Shown: piece after piece, positions 52,594 to 61,420 of the stretch
How positions within the stretch are numbered: position 1 is the first letter of the stretch
How the letters are laid out: each line of letters starts with the position of its first letter
Assembly: GCF_004403395.1 (NCBI RefSeq)
Contig: NZ_SOGN01000016.1
Span: 22,287-86,286, forward strand
Reading direction: 5' to 3'
Source: Cryobacterium cheniae
Lineage (GTDB): Bacteria > Actinomycetota > Actinomycetes > Actinomycetales > Microbacteriaceae
Length of the DNA stretch: 64,000 nt
Notes under the pieces: model-generated
Told to the model about the DNA's origin: nothing
The model's database searches: none
The model's input: only the letters and a program-made list of their open reading frames with translations
Program-made: the position numbers and the translations under genes

Positions 52594-53690
52594 TCCAGAA
52601 CCAGCTCCAGAACCGGCTCGAGAACCCGAACGCGGCGGTGGCGCCCATCCGGGCGGGAGCCTCGGTGCGTTTCGAGGGCGTCGTCAAGGATTTCGCGGGC
52701 CACCGTGCGCTGGCCGACTTCGACCTCACGCTGCACGCGGGCGAGTTCGTCGCCCTGCTCGGCCCGAGCGGAAGCGGCAAGACGACGGCACTGCGGGTGC
52801 TGGCGGGGCTCGAGTCGACGGATGCCGGTACCATCCGGATCGACGGAACCGACGTGTCGACCCTGCCGACGAGCCGGCGCGACCTGGGCATGGTGTTCCA
52901 GTCCTACTCGCTGTTCCCGCACCTCAGCGCCGGCGAGAACGTTGAGTTCGGCCTGCGGATGCGGAAGGTCCGCGGCGAGGAACGGCGGGCCCGCGCGGCC
53001 GCCGCCCTCGCCCTGGTCGGGCTGGACGCCCACTACGACCGGTTCGCGCACCAGCTCTCCGGTGGCCAGCAGCAACGGGTGGCGCTGGCGCGCGCGCTCG
53101 TCACCGAGCCCCGCGTGCTCCTGCTCGACGAGCCCCTGTCGGCCCTCGACGCCCAGGTGCGGGTGGCGTTGCGGGAAGAAATCCGGCGCATCCAGACCGA
53201 GCTGGGCATCACGACCCTGTTCGTCACGCACGACCAGGACGAGGCGCTCGCCGTGGCCGACCGCGTCGCCGTGATGCGGGACGGGTCGATCGAGCAGATC
53301 GGCGCCCCGGAAGAGCTCTACACGCGGCCGGCCTCGTCCTTCATCGCCGATTTCGTGGGGCTCAGCAATCGACTGGTCGGTGTGGTGCGTCACGGGTTCG
53401 CGCAAGTGCAGGGTGTCGCCCTGCCCCTCGTCGATCCCTCGCAGGCGGATGGCCCGGTGTCCGTCTCCGTGCGGCCGGAAGACCTCGAATTCAGCGCTGC
53501 CGGCGCGCCGGGGGTCGTGCTCTCGTCGAGTTTCCACGGCTCGCTCCGGCGCACGAAGGTACGCCTGGGCGATGGCACAGCGCTCGTCGTGCAGCATGGT
53601 GCACGGCTGCATCCGTCGGCCGGCGAACGGGTCACGGTGCGGTTCACGGGCGCGCCCGTCTCGGTCGACCCAATCTCGGCCCCGGCGTAG
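52590..53690 (+). CDS. ABC importer ATP-binding protein (PotA/PhnT-like)
   Basis: 366 residues. ATPase domain with GPSGSGKTTALRVLAG, MVFQSYSLFPHLSAGENVEFGL, LSGGQQQRVALARAL, VLLLDEPLSALDAQVR and VTHDQDEA, followed by a TOBE domain (VSVSVRPEDLEF, SSFHGSLRRTKVRLGDG). This class energises spermidine, iron, phosphonate or molybdate import. Last gene of the importer operon. Confidence 0.92.
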   Translation: MIQNQLQNRLENPNAAVAPIRAGASVRFEGVVKDFAGHRALADFDLTLHAGEFVALLGPSGSGKTTALRVLAGLESTDAGTIRIDGTDVSTLPTSRRDLGMVFQSYSLFPHLSAGENVEFGLRMRKVRGEERRARAAAALALVGLDAHYDRFAHQLSGGQQQRVALARALVTEPRVLLLDEPLSALDAQVRVALREEIRRIQTELGITTLFVTHDQDEALAVADRVAVMRDGSIEQIGAPEELYTRPASSFIADFVGLSNRLVGVVRHGFAQVQGVALPLVDPSQADGPVSVSVRPEDLEFSAAGAPGVVLSSSFHGSLRRTKVRLGDGTALVVQHGARLHPSAGERVTVRFTGAPVSVDPISAPA

Positions 53691-53769
53691 CGCCGCCCCG
53701 GAACCTCCGTCAGCGACCACGGCCGACCACATGCCGGAGCCGGCACGTGGGATTGCCTAGAATGATCCC

Positions 53770-55041
53770 GTGAAAGAAACCGACGGAAAGTCCGCCCGTA
53801 GCGGCTTCTTCGGCGCGTTCGGACGCCGCCGCACCGACCCCCCGATCCTGGTCGAGGTTCCCCCCGAGCGCGGGAACGGGGTCGACGAGAACCTGCCGCC
53901 CGGCATCCGGCTCGCCGCCGCCTGGTCCTGGCGCCTGCTCGCCGTCGCCGGGGCCCTCGCGGTCCTCATCTTCATCGTGATCCAGCTCCGGTTCATCGTC
54001 ATCCCGCTGCTCGTGGCCGTGCTGGTGTCGGCTCTGCTCGTGCCCCTGGTCGGATTCCTGGTGCGGCACCGGTGGCCCAGGGCCCTCGCGGTCGGCCTGG
54101 CCCTGGTCGGCACGTTCGCGGTCATCGGCGGACTCATCACGCTGGCCGTGACCCAGATCGCCAGTGGCACGGTCGGTCTGAACGACCGGCTTGGCGCGTC
54201 CTATGCCAACCTGAAGGCCGTGCTCCTGGCGTCGCCGCTGCAGCTGACCGAGCCGGAGCTCAACGCGTTCCTCGGCCAGGTCTGGGACGCCATCCAAGCG
54301 GACAGCCAGGTCTTCGTGTCCGGGGCGCTGTCCGTGGGGTCCTCGCTCGGGCATCTGGTGACGGGGGCCCTGCTGGCGCTGTTCAGCCTGCTGTTCATCC
54401 TGATCGACGGCAAGGGCATCTGGGCGTGGATCGTGCGGCTGTTCCCGCGACGGGCACGCGCGGCCATCGACGGCGCCGGTGTGGCCGGCTGGACCACGCT
54501 GGGCAACTTCGCGAAGGTGCAGATCCTGGTGGCCTCCATCGACGCGATCGGCATCGGGGTCGGGGCGGCCCTGCTCGGGGTTCCGCTTGCCGTCCCAATC
54601 GGTGTGCTCGTCTTCCTCGGCTCCTTCATCCCCATCGTCGGCGCCGTGGCCACGGGAGCCGTGGCCGTCGTGATCGCCCTGATCTTCAACGACTGGGTGG
54701 TGGCTCTGCTGATGCTCGGCGTCGTGCTGCTGGTGCAGCAGATTGAGGGCCACGTGCTGCAGCCTCTGATCATGGGCACAGCGGTCAAGGTGCACCCGCT
54801 GGGTGTGGTGCTCGTCGTGGCCGCCGGCGCCCTGCTGGCGGGCATCGCCGGCGCCCTGTTCGCGGTGCCGATCGCCGCCGTGCTCAACGTGATGATCAGC
54901 TACATCAACAGCGGGGCGTGGCGCTCCGAGCAAGTCGACTCGGCACCCGTGTTCGTCTCCACCTTGTGGCAGACCGTCCCGCAACGCCCCGGTTTCCGTC
55001 GCACGGAATACCGCCTCGAGAAAAGTGCCGCCCATGACTAA
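53770..55041 (+). CDS. AI-2E family transporter
   Basis: 423 residues with about eight helices, including IFIVIQLRFIVIPLLVAVLVSALLVPLVGFL and the family signature FLGSFIPIVGAVATGAVAVVIAL and QQIEGHVLQPLIMGTAV. Members export diverse small molecules or ions; the name does not establish autoinducer transport. GTG start 79 bases after the importer. The ilvA start lies inside its last codons. Confidence 0.88.
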   Translation: MKETDGKSARSGFFGAFGRRRTDPPILVEVPPERGNGVDENLPPGIRLAAAWSWRLLAVAGALAVLIFIVIQLRFIVIPLLVAVLVSALLVPLVGFLVRHRWPRALAVGLALVGTFAVIGGLITLAVTQIASGTVGLNDRLGASYANLKAVLLASPLQLTEPELNAFLGQVWDAIQADSQVFVSGALSVGSSLGHLVTGALLALFSLLFILIDGKGIWAWIVRLFPRRARAAIDGAGVAGWTTLGNFAKVQILVASIDAIGIGVGAALLGVPLAVPIGVLVFLGSFIPIVGAVATGAVAVVIALIFNDWVVALLMLGVVLLVQQIEGHVLQPLIMGTAVKVHPLGVVLVVAAGALLAGIAGALFAVPIAAVLNVMISYINSGAWRSEQVDSAPVFVSTLWQTVPQRPGFRRTEYRLEKSAAHD

Positions 55042-56269
55042 CGTCGCCCTCGTCGGACCGACCCTGGCCGACTTCGAGTCCGCCCGGAACGTGGTGGGGC
55101 GGGTCGCCGCCGTCACCCCGATGGAATCCTCCCGCTACCTGTCGGAACTCCTCGGCTCGCCGGTCCTTCTCAAATGCGAGAACCTGCAGCGCACCGGGTC
55201 CTACAAGATCCGGGGTGCCTACAACCGGATGTCCAAGCTCACCGACGAGGAGAAGACCCGCGGCGTCGTGGCCGCCTCCGCCGGCAACCACGCTCAGGGC
55301 GTCGCCTTCGCGGCGCGGGAGCTCGGCATCCAGGCCACGATCTTCATGCCCGTGGGCGTGGCCCTGCCCAAGCTGCAGGCGACCCGCGACTACGGCGCGC
55401 ACGTCATCCTGCGCGGCAACACCGTGGCCGAGCCGCTGCTCGCGGCCGCGGAATGGGCCGCGGAGACCGGTGCCGTCCTGATCCCGCCATTCGACCACGC
55501 GGATGTCGTCACCGGTCAGGGCACCGTCGGCCTGGAGATCCTCGACCAGGTTCCCGACCTGGCCACCGTGATCGTGCCCATCGGCGGCGGCGGACTCATC
55601 TCCGGCGTCGCCAGCGTACTCAAGCAGCGCGCGCTCCGGGACGGCCGAAAGATCCGGGTGATCGGGGTGCAGGCCGCCAACGCGGCCGCCTACCCACCCT
55701 CACTCGACGCCGGGCGGGCGCTGGAAATCCAGATCACGCCGACCATCGCCGACGGGATCGCGGTCGCCAAGCCGGGCCTGCTCAACTTCGAGATCGTGCG
55801 CGACGCCGTCGACGAGGTCGTCACCGTCAGCGAGGACGACACGGCCCGCGCCCTCCTGATGCTGCTCGAGCGCGCCAAGCTCGTGGTCGAACCGGCCGGT
55901 GCGGTCGCCGTGGCGGCGATCCTGGCGGGCAAGGTCGCCGCGACCGGTCCGACCGTCGCGATCCTCAGCGGCGGAAACATCGACCCGTTGCTGATGCAGC
56001 GTGTGATCAGCCACGGCCTGTCGGCTTCCGGCCGCTATCTCACGCTGCGCATCATGCTGCCCGACCGTCCCGGCCAGCTGGCCCGCATCTCGGAACTGCT
56101 CGCCGAGGCGCACGCCAACGTGATCGAGGTTCTGCACACCCGGCACGGCGTCGGGCTCCAGATCAGCGAGGTCGAACTCAACGTCAGTGTCGAGACCCGG
56201 GGGCCCGACCACCGCCAGCTCGTCGTGGACGTACTGCGCGCGGCCGGGTACGACCCGCAGTTCGACTGA
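55034..56269 (+). CDS. ilvA: Threonine ammonia-lyase with C-terminal ACT domain
   Basis: Deaminates threonine to 2-oxobutanoate, PLP-dependent. The PLP Lys is in TGSYKIRGAYNRM, the phosphate loop is GGGGLISGVAS, and SAGNHAQGVA and the Ser in LSGGNID are conserved. The last ~80 residues form one ACT domain (LRIMLPDRPGQLARISELLAEAHANVIEVLHTR), as in TdcB-like actinobacterial enzymes rather than the two-ACT E. coli IlvA. Start ATG MTNVALVG overlaps the transporter gene by eight bases; a GTG nine bases earlier is possible. Confidence 0.93.
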   Translation: MTNVALVGPTLADFESARNVVGRVAAVTPMESSRYLSELLGSPVLLKCENLQRTGSYKIRGAYNRMSKLTDEEKTRGVVAASAGNHAQGVAFAARELGIQATIFMPVGVALPKLQATRDYGAHVILRGNTVAEPLLAAAEWAAETGAVLIPPFDHADVVTGQGTVGLEILDQVPDLATVIVPIGGGGLISGVASVLKQRALRDGRKIRVIGVQAANAAAYPPSLDAGRALEIQITPTIADGIAVAKPGLLNFEIVRDAVDEVVTVSEDDTARALLMLLERAKLVVEPAGAVAVAAILAGKVAATGPTVAILSGGNIDPLLMQRVISHGLSASGRYLTLRIMLPDRPGQLARISELLAEAHANVIEVLHTRHGVGLQISEVELNVSVETRGPDHRQLVVDVLRAAGYDPQFD

Positions 56270-56323
56270 CCGGGCTCTGAACCCTGGTCGCCGGTCCTGG
56301 TCAGTCGCCGGTCAGGTCAAGTG

Positions 56324-56368
56324 CCGGTCCACGTCAGTTGCCGGTCCACGTCAGTTGCCGGTCCACGT
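56324..56368. repeat. 17-base tandem repeat at the 3' end of greA
   Basis: CCGGTCCACGTCAGTTG is present twice in full and a third time in part. The inner copy encodes the last GreA residues (ETWTGN and stop, reverse strand); the others lie beyond the stop. Looser relatives continue upstream to about 56290. Confidence 0.9.
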
Positions 56369-56842
56369 CTCCACGAGGAAGATCTCAACGGTGATTTCCT
56401 TGCCCGTGGGGGTGACGTAGGACGTTTTCGCGCCGACCATCAGACCGATGATCGCGGTGCCGAGCGGGCTCTGCTCGCTGTACACGTCGAGGTCGCTGTC
56501 GCCGGCGATCTCCCGGCTGCCGATCAGGAAGCGGTTCTCCTCGCCGGCGATCGTGGCGGTGATCACGGTACCCGGCTCGACGACGCCCCGGCTCTCGGGC
56601 GCGTGGCCGACCTCGGCGTTGCGCAGCAGCAGAACGAGGGTGCGGATGCGGGCCTCCATCTTGCCCTGCTCGTCTTTGGCCGCGTGGTAGCCCGAGTTCT
56701 CCTTGAGGTCGCCCTCTTCACGAGCCGATTCGATCTTCTTGGCGATCTCGACGCGGCCGACGGTGCTGAGCGTTTCCAGCTCCGCGGCGAGGCGGTCGTA
56801 GGCCTCCTGCGTCAGCCAGGTAACCGTGGTTTCGGTAGTCAT
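56351..56842 (-). CDS. greA: Transcription elongation factor GreA
   Basis: 163 residues. N-terminal coiled coil with the tip acids that enter the RNA polymerase channel (KIESAREEGDLKENSGYHAAKDEQGKMEARI, DL-E near the tip), then the globular GreA/B C-terminal domain (SEQSPLGTAIIGLMVGAKTSYVTPTGKEITVEI). Rescues backtracked polymerase. ATG after GAGGAGATTCC. Upstream DUF4307 gene is on the same strand. Confidence 0.95.
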   Translation of the reverse strand: MTTETTVTWLTQEAYDRLAAELETLSTVGRVEIAKKIESAREEGDLKENSGYHAAKDEQGKMEARIRTLVLLLRNAEVGHAPESRGVVEPGTVITATIAGEENRFLIGSREIAGDSDLDVYSEQSPLGTAIIGLMVGAKTSYVTPTGKEITVEIFLVETWTGN

Positions 56843-56948
56843 GGTGGAATCTCCTCACGCTTGTTCGTGCTCGTTCAATGCCCGTGCGGGTGAATCCGCA
56901 GATATACAACGGACGCCCCGACGATCACGTCAGGGCGAAGTGACCAGT

Positions 56949-57350
56949 CTAGGTCAGCCAGCAGCGGTAAATCAATCCGGTGTTGCTCTGCTCGGTGGTG
57001 CGCACATCCGTCGTCGTAGACCGCGAATACACGGTGCTCGCGGGCAGGTCGACGACCTTCCAGCCGACCACCGTGAAACTCTGATTGAGCGCCTGGACCG
57101 CGCAGCTGGCGGTGCGACCGACCGGGATGGACGCCTCGAACGTGACACTCACGGTGTTCTCGTCGATGATGCTGTGACGGATGTCCCGGGTTTCGATCAG
57201 GGGCTCGGACGCGCCCAGTCCCACCCAGACCACGAAACCCAGGAGGAGGGCCGCGAGGGAGCCGGCTGTGACGAACAGAATGCGCCGGTCTCTCGTGTCG
57301 CGGTTCGGGGCGCGACCGTACCGGGTGTCGAGGTTGCTGCTCAGGGCCAC
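56949..57350 (-). CDS. DUF4307 family membrane protein
   Basis: 133 residues: basic N-terminus with RYGRAP, one helix (ILFVTAGSLAALLLGFVVWVGLG), and an exported β-rich domain with two Cys (TASCAVQAL, YRCW) likely linked. Family is actinobacterial and of unknown function, regularly found between greA and mca as here. GTG start. Confidence 0.88.
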   Translation of the reverse strand: MALSSNLDTRYGRAPNRDTRDRRILFVTAGSLAALLLGFVVWVGLGASEPLIETRDIRHSIIDENTVSVTFEASIPVGRTASCAVQALNQSFTVVGWKVVDLPASTVYSRSTTTDVRTTEQSNTGLIYRCWLT

Positions 57351-57420
57351 TCAGACTCCACACTCACGGATCAACGATTAGTCTTAGTACCAAGGTTATC
57401 TGGCATTTCTGAGGAGTTTC

Positions 57421-58284
57421 ATGACGCTGCGACTCTTGGCGGTGCACGCCCATCCCGACGACGAGTCGAGCAAGGGCGCTGCGACCTATGCCTACTACCG
57501 GAGCCTCGGCGCCGAGGTGATGATCCTGAGCTGCACGGGCGGCGAGCGGGGGAGCATCCTGAACGAGGCCCTGCTCGAGCACCCACTGGCCGACCGTGAC
57601 CTCTCGGGACTGCGCCGCCTGGAGATGGCCGAGGCGCAGCGGGTCCTCGGTGTGCAGCATCGGTGGCTCGGCTACCAGGACTCCGGGATGAACGAGGACG
57701 GTTCGGTCCCACCGGACTCGTTCGCGGACATCCCGGTGGAGATCTCCGCCGAACCGGTCGTGCGGCTGATCCGCGAATTCCGTCCGCAGGTCCTGGTGAC
57801 CTACGACGAGAAGGGCGGCTACCCGCATCCCGATCACATCCGCTGCCACGACGTGTCGCTGGAGGCCTACCGGGCAGCCTCCGACCCGACCCGGTACCCG
57901 GATGCCGGTGAGCCCTGGCAGGTCGGCAAGCTCTACTATGACCGGATTTTCAACCTCGAACGCGTGGACGCCATGTTCCTCGAACTGAGCGTCACGGAGC
58001 CCGACTCGCCCCTGCTCGAGCCGCTCGGAGCGGCCCGGGAATGGATGAAGGACTACCCGAAGCTGGCGACCACCCACGTTCCCATCGGGGACTTCCTCGA
58101 GGTGCGAGACGCGGCGCTCCGGGCCCACGCCAGCCAGGTTTCCCCCACCAGTAGTTTCTTCTTCTGGCCGAACGATCTCATCCGCGAGGCGTGGCCCTAT
58201 GAAGACTTCCAGCTCGTCGAATCGAAAGTTGACACCGTGACACCTGAATCCGACCTCTTCGCCGGGGTACGGGACGACTCATGA
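57421..58284 (+). CDS. mca: Mycothiol S-conjugate amidase
   Basis: Cleaves mycothiol conjugates of toxins so the mercapturate can be exported. LmbE-type zinc hydrolase with HAHPDDES at the start, CTGGERGSILNEAL and the second zinc motif YPHPDHIRCHD. The length (287) and RGSILNEAL favour Mca over the deacetylase MshB. ATG after GAGGAGTTTC. Overlaps the next small gene by ATGA. Confidence 0.93.
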   Translation: MTLRLLAVHAHPDDESSKGAATYAYYRSLGAEVMILSCTGGERGSILNEALLEHPLADRDLSGLRRLEMAEAQRVLGVQHRWLGYQDSGMNEDGSVPPDSFADIPVEISAEPVVRLIREFRPQVLVTYDEKGGYPHPDHIRCHDVSLEAYRAASDPTRYPDAGEPWQVGKLYYDRIFNLERVDAMFLELSVTEPDSPLLEPLGAAREWMKDYPKLATTHVPIGDFLEVRDAALRAHASQVSPTSSFFFWPNDLIREAWPYEDFQLVESKVDTVTPESDLFAGVRDDS

Positions 58285-58541
58285 GCGGCCTGATCCTGGC
58301 TCCCCTCGTGAGCATCGTCCTGGCCGCGACGCCCTCGCCCGAGTTCGACCCGAACACGGTGACGCCCGGCCCGGAGGGCTTCGTGGCGATCGCCCTGGTC
58401 GCCGTGGGGGCGGTGCTGCTGGCGATGGACATGGCCCGCCGCGTGCGTCGCAACACGTACCGCGCCGAGATCCAGGAACGCCTCGCGGCGGAGGTGGCCG
58501 CGCAGAAGGCCGCCGAGGCCGACGGCGCCGACAGGGACTAG
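58281..58541 (+). CDS. Small membrane protein downstream of mca
   Basis: 86 residues with an N-terminal hydrophobic/signal segment (LILAPLVSIVLAATP), a second helix (FVAIALVAVGAVLLAMDMA) and a charged helical tail (RNTYRAEIQERLAAEVAAQKAAEA). No recognised domain. Its ATGA overlap with mca indicates joint expression, and similar small proteins follow mca in related actinobacteria. Confidence 0.8.
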   Translation: MSGLILAPLVSIVLAATPSPEFDPNTVTPGPEGFVAIALVAVGAVLLAMDMARRVRRNTYRAEIQERLAAEVAAQKAAEADGADRD

Positions 58542-58545
58542 CGGG

Positions 58546-59247
58546 CTACGGGTAGATCGGGTTCGTCGCGATGATCATGATCGCCGCCCAGTGGCAGAGG
58601 AAGGCCACCACGGTCAGGGTGTGGAAGATCTCGTGGAATCCGAACACGCCCGGCACGGGGTTCGGCCGCTTCATACCGTAGATGACGGCGCCGACGGAGT
58701 AGCAGAGCCCGCCGATCACGATCAGCGTCATCATCGCGGCGTTGGCCTGGAAGAAGTCCACGATGAACATCACCGCTCCCCAGCCGAGGGCCAGGTACAG
58801 CGGGACGTAGAGCCAGCGCGGGGCGTGGATCCAGAACACCCGGAACCCGATTCCCAGGATGGCACCACCCCAGACCAGCGACAGCAGCAGCGTGGACTTG
58901 GCCGGTGGCAGGGCCAGCACGGCGATGGGCGTGTAGGAGCCCGCGATCAGCAGGAAAATGTTGGCGTGGTCGATCCGTTTCAGGATGACCTTCGTACGCG
59001 GACTCCAGTCGAACCGGTGATACAGGGCCGAATTGCCGAACAGCAGCATCGAGCTGAGCACGAACACGAGCGAACTCCATCGGGCCGCGCTGCCCTCCGC
59101 CGACAGAAGCAGCACGATGCCGGCGACGATCGTGACCGGGAACGTGCCGGCGTGGATCCAGCCGCGCCAGGTGGGCTTGGCGTCCACCTGCACGGGCAGA
59201 TCGTCCTCGAACAACGGCAGGTTGGGGATGTCATCCGTTGGGGCCAT
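58546..59247 (-). CDS. TrhA/hemolysin III family membrane protein
   Basis: 233 residues of the PAQR-like family with seven helices. Conserved metal-site marks: NSALYHRFDWSP, RIDHANIFLLIAGSYTPI and FGFHEIFHTLTVVAFLCHWAAI, giving the His set. E. coli TrhA maintains membrane energetics; hemolytic activity is not implied. ATG MAPTDDIPN chosen; no strong ribosome site. Convergent with the mca operon at four bases, divergent from the prenyltransferase gene. Confidence 0.9.
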   Translation of the reverse strand: MAPTDDIPNLPLFEDDLPVQVDAKPTWRGWIHAGTFPVTIVAGIVLLLSAEGSAARWSSLVFVLSSMLLFGNSALYHRFDWSPRTKVILKRIDHANIFLLIAGSYTPIAVLALPPAKSTLLLSLVWGGAILGIGFRVFWIHAPRWLYVPLYLALGWGAVMFIVDFFQANAAMMTLIVIGGLCYSVGAVIYGMKRPNPVPGVFGFHEIFHTLTVVAFLCHWAAIMIIATNPIYP

Positions 59248-59317
59248 GCTGCCAGAATACGACAGGGTGCATGCCGCTCGCGGCACGCGACGCTCTCGAG
59301 TGGGCTAGCGTCAATAT

Positions 59318-60103
59318 GTGCAGAAACGGGAAGTTCCTTGGGCGCGCGGCATCCTCTACGGGGTGTACCAGCGTCGCCTTCGTCGTGGACTGACGCCGGA
59401 TGTGCTTCCGCACCACGTCGCCATGATCATCGACGGCAACCGGCGCTGGGCCAGACAGCTCGGTTTCGACTCCGCCGCCCACGGGCACCGGGCCGGTGCC
59501 GCCAAGATGCGGGAGTTCCTCAAATGGTGTGACGACCTGGGTATTTCCGTCGTCACGCTGTACCTGCTGTCCTCCGACAACCTCACCAACCGGCCCACCG
59601 AAGAACTCGCGGAGCTGACCAAGATCATCGCGAAGCTCGCGGAGGAGCTGTCCCGGTACCGCGACTGGCGGGTGCAGCAGGTCGGCTCGAAGGCCGGGCT
59701 GCCCGAACCGCTGGTGGCCGCGTTGAACGCCGCCGAAGCGCGCACGGCTCGCAAGAAGGGGTTGCACATCAACCTCGCCGTCGGCTACGGCGGGCGCACC
59801 GAGATCACCGACGCGATGCGCAGCATCGTGGGAGCCCACCTCGCCAGCGGCGGCAGGCTCGAAGACCTCGCCGAGACGCTGACCCCGGACCTGATCGGGG
59901 CGCACCTCTATACCAGCGGTCAGCCGGACCCGGACCTGGTCATCCGCACGTCGGGGGAGCAGCGCATCAGCGACTTCATGCTCTGGCAGAGCGCGCACAG
60001 CGAGTTCTACTTCGTGGAAGCGCTCGGGCCGGACCTCCGCCAGGTCGACTTCCTGCGTGCCCTGCGCGACTTCGCGAGGCGCCAGCGCCGTTTCGGCGGG
60101 TAG
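59318..60103 (+). CDS. uppS: Isoprenyl transferase (Z-prenyl diphosphate synthase)
   Basis: 261 residues. The catalytic start HHVAMIIDGNRRWARQLGF, TLYLLSSDNLTNRP, the INLAVGYGGRTEITDA helix and PDPDLVIRTSGEQRISDFMLWQSAHSEFYF are all in place. Makes polyprenyl diphosphates for cell-wall carrier lipid; actinobacteria often carry two such genes of different chain length, so the product length is open. GTG start. Ten bases before the aminotransferase. Confidence 0.92.
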   Translation: MQKREVPWARGILYGVYQRRLRRGLTPDVLPHHVAMIIDGNRRWARQLGFDSAAHGHRAGAAKMREFLKWCDDLGISVVTLYLLSSDNLTNRPTEELAELTKIIAKLAEELSRYRDWRVQQVGSKAGLPEPLVAALNAAEARTARKKGLHINLAVGYGGRTEITDAMRSIVGAHLASGGRLEDLAETLTPDLIGAHLYTSGQPDPDLVIRTSGEQRISDFMLWQSAHSEFYFVEALGPDLRQVDFLRALRDFARRQRRFGG

Positions 60104-60113
60104 GAGCATCCCC

Positions 60114-61235
60114 ATGACGGCTCTCGAACGGTTCCTCGAGGGGTTCATCGCGGAACCCGGTTACCTCGACTACGCCCGGATCGGTCCGCTGTCGGCGGGC
60201 GTGGTCGCCGAGACCCTGGGCCAGACCGAGGTGCTCTCGCGGGCCCGCTTCGGCAGCCTGGACCATCTCCAGACGCAGGACGAGCGGCTGCGCACCGCCG
60301 TGGCCCAGGCCACCGGCTTCCGCGCCGACCAGATCGTGGCCGAACCCAACACCACCACCGGCATCATGCAGGCCATGTTCGGCCTGACCGGGGCGGTACT
60401 GCTGTCTCCGGGCGACTTCCCCACGGTCCCGTTCGCGGCCGTGCGCGCGGCGGAGGCGCTGCGGGTGGTCGCCCCGATCTGGCTGGAGACCGACCACGGC
60501 CGGGTCACCCCCGGGCAGATCCGGGAGCAACTCACCCCGGCGACGGCCGCCGTGGCGGTCTGCCTCGTCGATTCCCGCACCGGCCATCGCGTCGACCTCG
60601 AGGGCATCCGTCAGGTCATCGGCGACCGCCTGCTCATCGTCGACGCCATTCAGGGTTTCGGCGCAGTGGATGTCCCCTATGAGGTGGCGGATGTTGTCGC
60701 ATCGGGCGGGCAGAAATGGTCCCGGGCCGGCTGGGGCACCGGGTTCCTGGCCCTCAGCGACCGCGCGGTCGAACGCCTGGTCCCCGTGTTCTCCGGCTTC
60801 GCCGGCACCGACGTCGCCGAGCCGTGGGACGAGGTGTTGCCGCCGAGCCGCAGCGCCAACGCGTTTCGGGTGAGCAACGGCGACGCCACCGCCCAGGCCA
60901 GGTTCGCGGCCGCCCTCGAGGAGGTGGCCGCTGTCGGCATCCGCGCCGTCGAGGACGCGATCACCGTGAACGTGTCGCTCCTGATCGACCTGGCGGACGA
61001 GTTCGCCGTGCCCGTGGTCTCGTCCCGGGACGACCGGGAGCGGGCGGGCATCCTGGTGCTCGAACCGCCGGCGAATCAGCTGACTCTGCTGAGCATTGCG
61101 CTGCACAACCACGGGGTGACGGCGACGCCCAGGAACGGCACCGTGCGGCTCAGCACCCACGCGGCGCTCAGCCCGGACACGGTCGACATGCTGCGCGGTG
61201 CGTTCACCTCGTTTGCGACCGCCGTGACCTATTGA
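60114..61235 (+). CDS. Class V PLP-dependent aminotransferase
   Basis: 373 residues in fold I. PLP Lys in SGGQKWSRAGWGTGFLALS, Asp in LIVDAIQGFGAVDVP, and EPNTTTGIMQA in the position of the phosphate-binding turn. Overall it resembles cysteine desulfurase/kynureninase-like class V enzymes, with no Cys-loop for desulfurase activity, so the substrate is open. ATG follows TAGGAGCATC. Probably co-transcribed with uppS. Confidence 0.85.
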   Translation: MTALERFLEGFIAEPGYLDYARIGPLSAGVVAETLGQTEVLSRARFGSLDHLQTQDERLRTAVAQATGFRADQIVAEPNTTTGIMQAMFGLTGAVLLSPGDFPTVPFAAVRAAEALRVVAPIWLETDHGRVTPGQIREQLTPATAAVAVCLVDSRTGHRVDLEGIRQVIGDRLLIVDAIQGFGAVDVPYEVADVVASGGQKWSRAGWGTGFLALSDRAVERLVPVFSGFAGTDVAEPWDEVLPPSRSANAFRVSNGDATAQARFAAALEEVAAVGIRAVEDAITVNVSLLIDLADEFAVPVVSSRDDRERAGILVLEPPANQLTLLSIALHNHGVTATPRNGTVRLSTHAALSPDTVDMLRGAFTSFATAVTY

Positions 61236-61420
61236 CGACGGCCCGGTGAACGTCTGTTTCGAATGGGCGTGTCGCTCTTCCCCTGACGCGCGCGGGTAAG
61301 TAGCGTCATGCTCATCAGGTATGGCGCCTGAACGAGACGGCCACACACGTACGGCTCGAGAACCCTGTGGCCGCTCGCCGACACAATCTGTGCCTCACGG
61401 GGCACGGGGTGGGAGTGATT

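Noticed and set aside
61236..61420. PhoAT-type antitoxin gene ahead of the PIN-PhoH gene
   Set aside because: No open frame with a ribosome site and plausible composition was found in the 185 bases; an N-terminal alternative start of PhoH cannot be told from a leader peptide.
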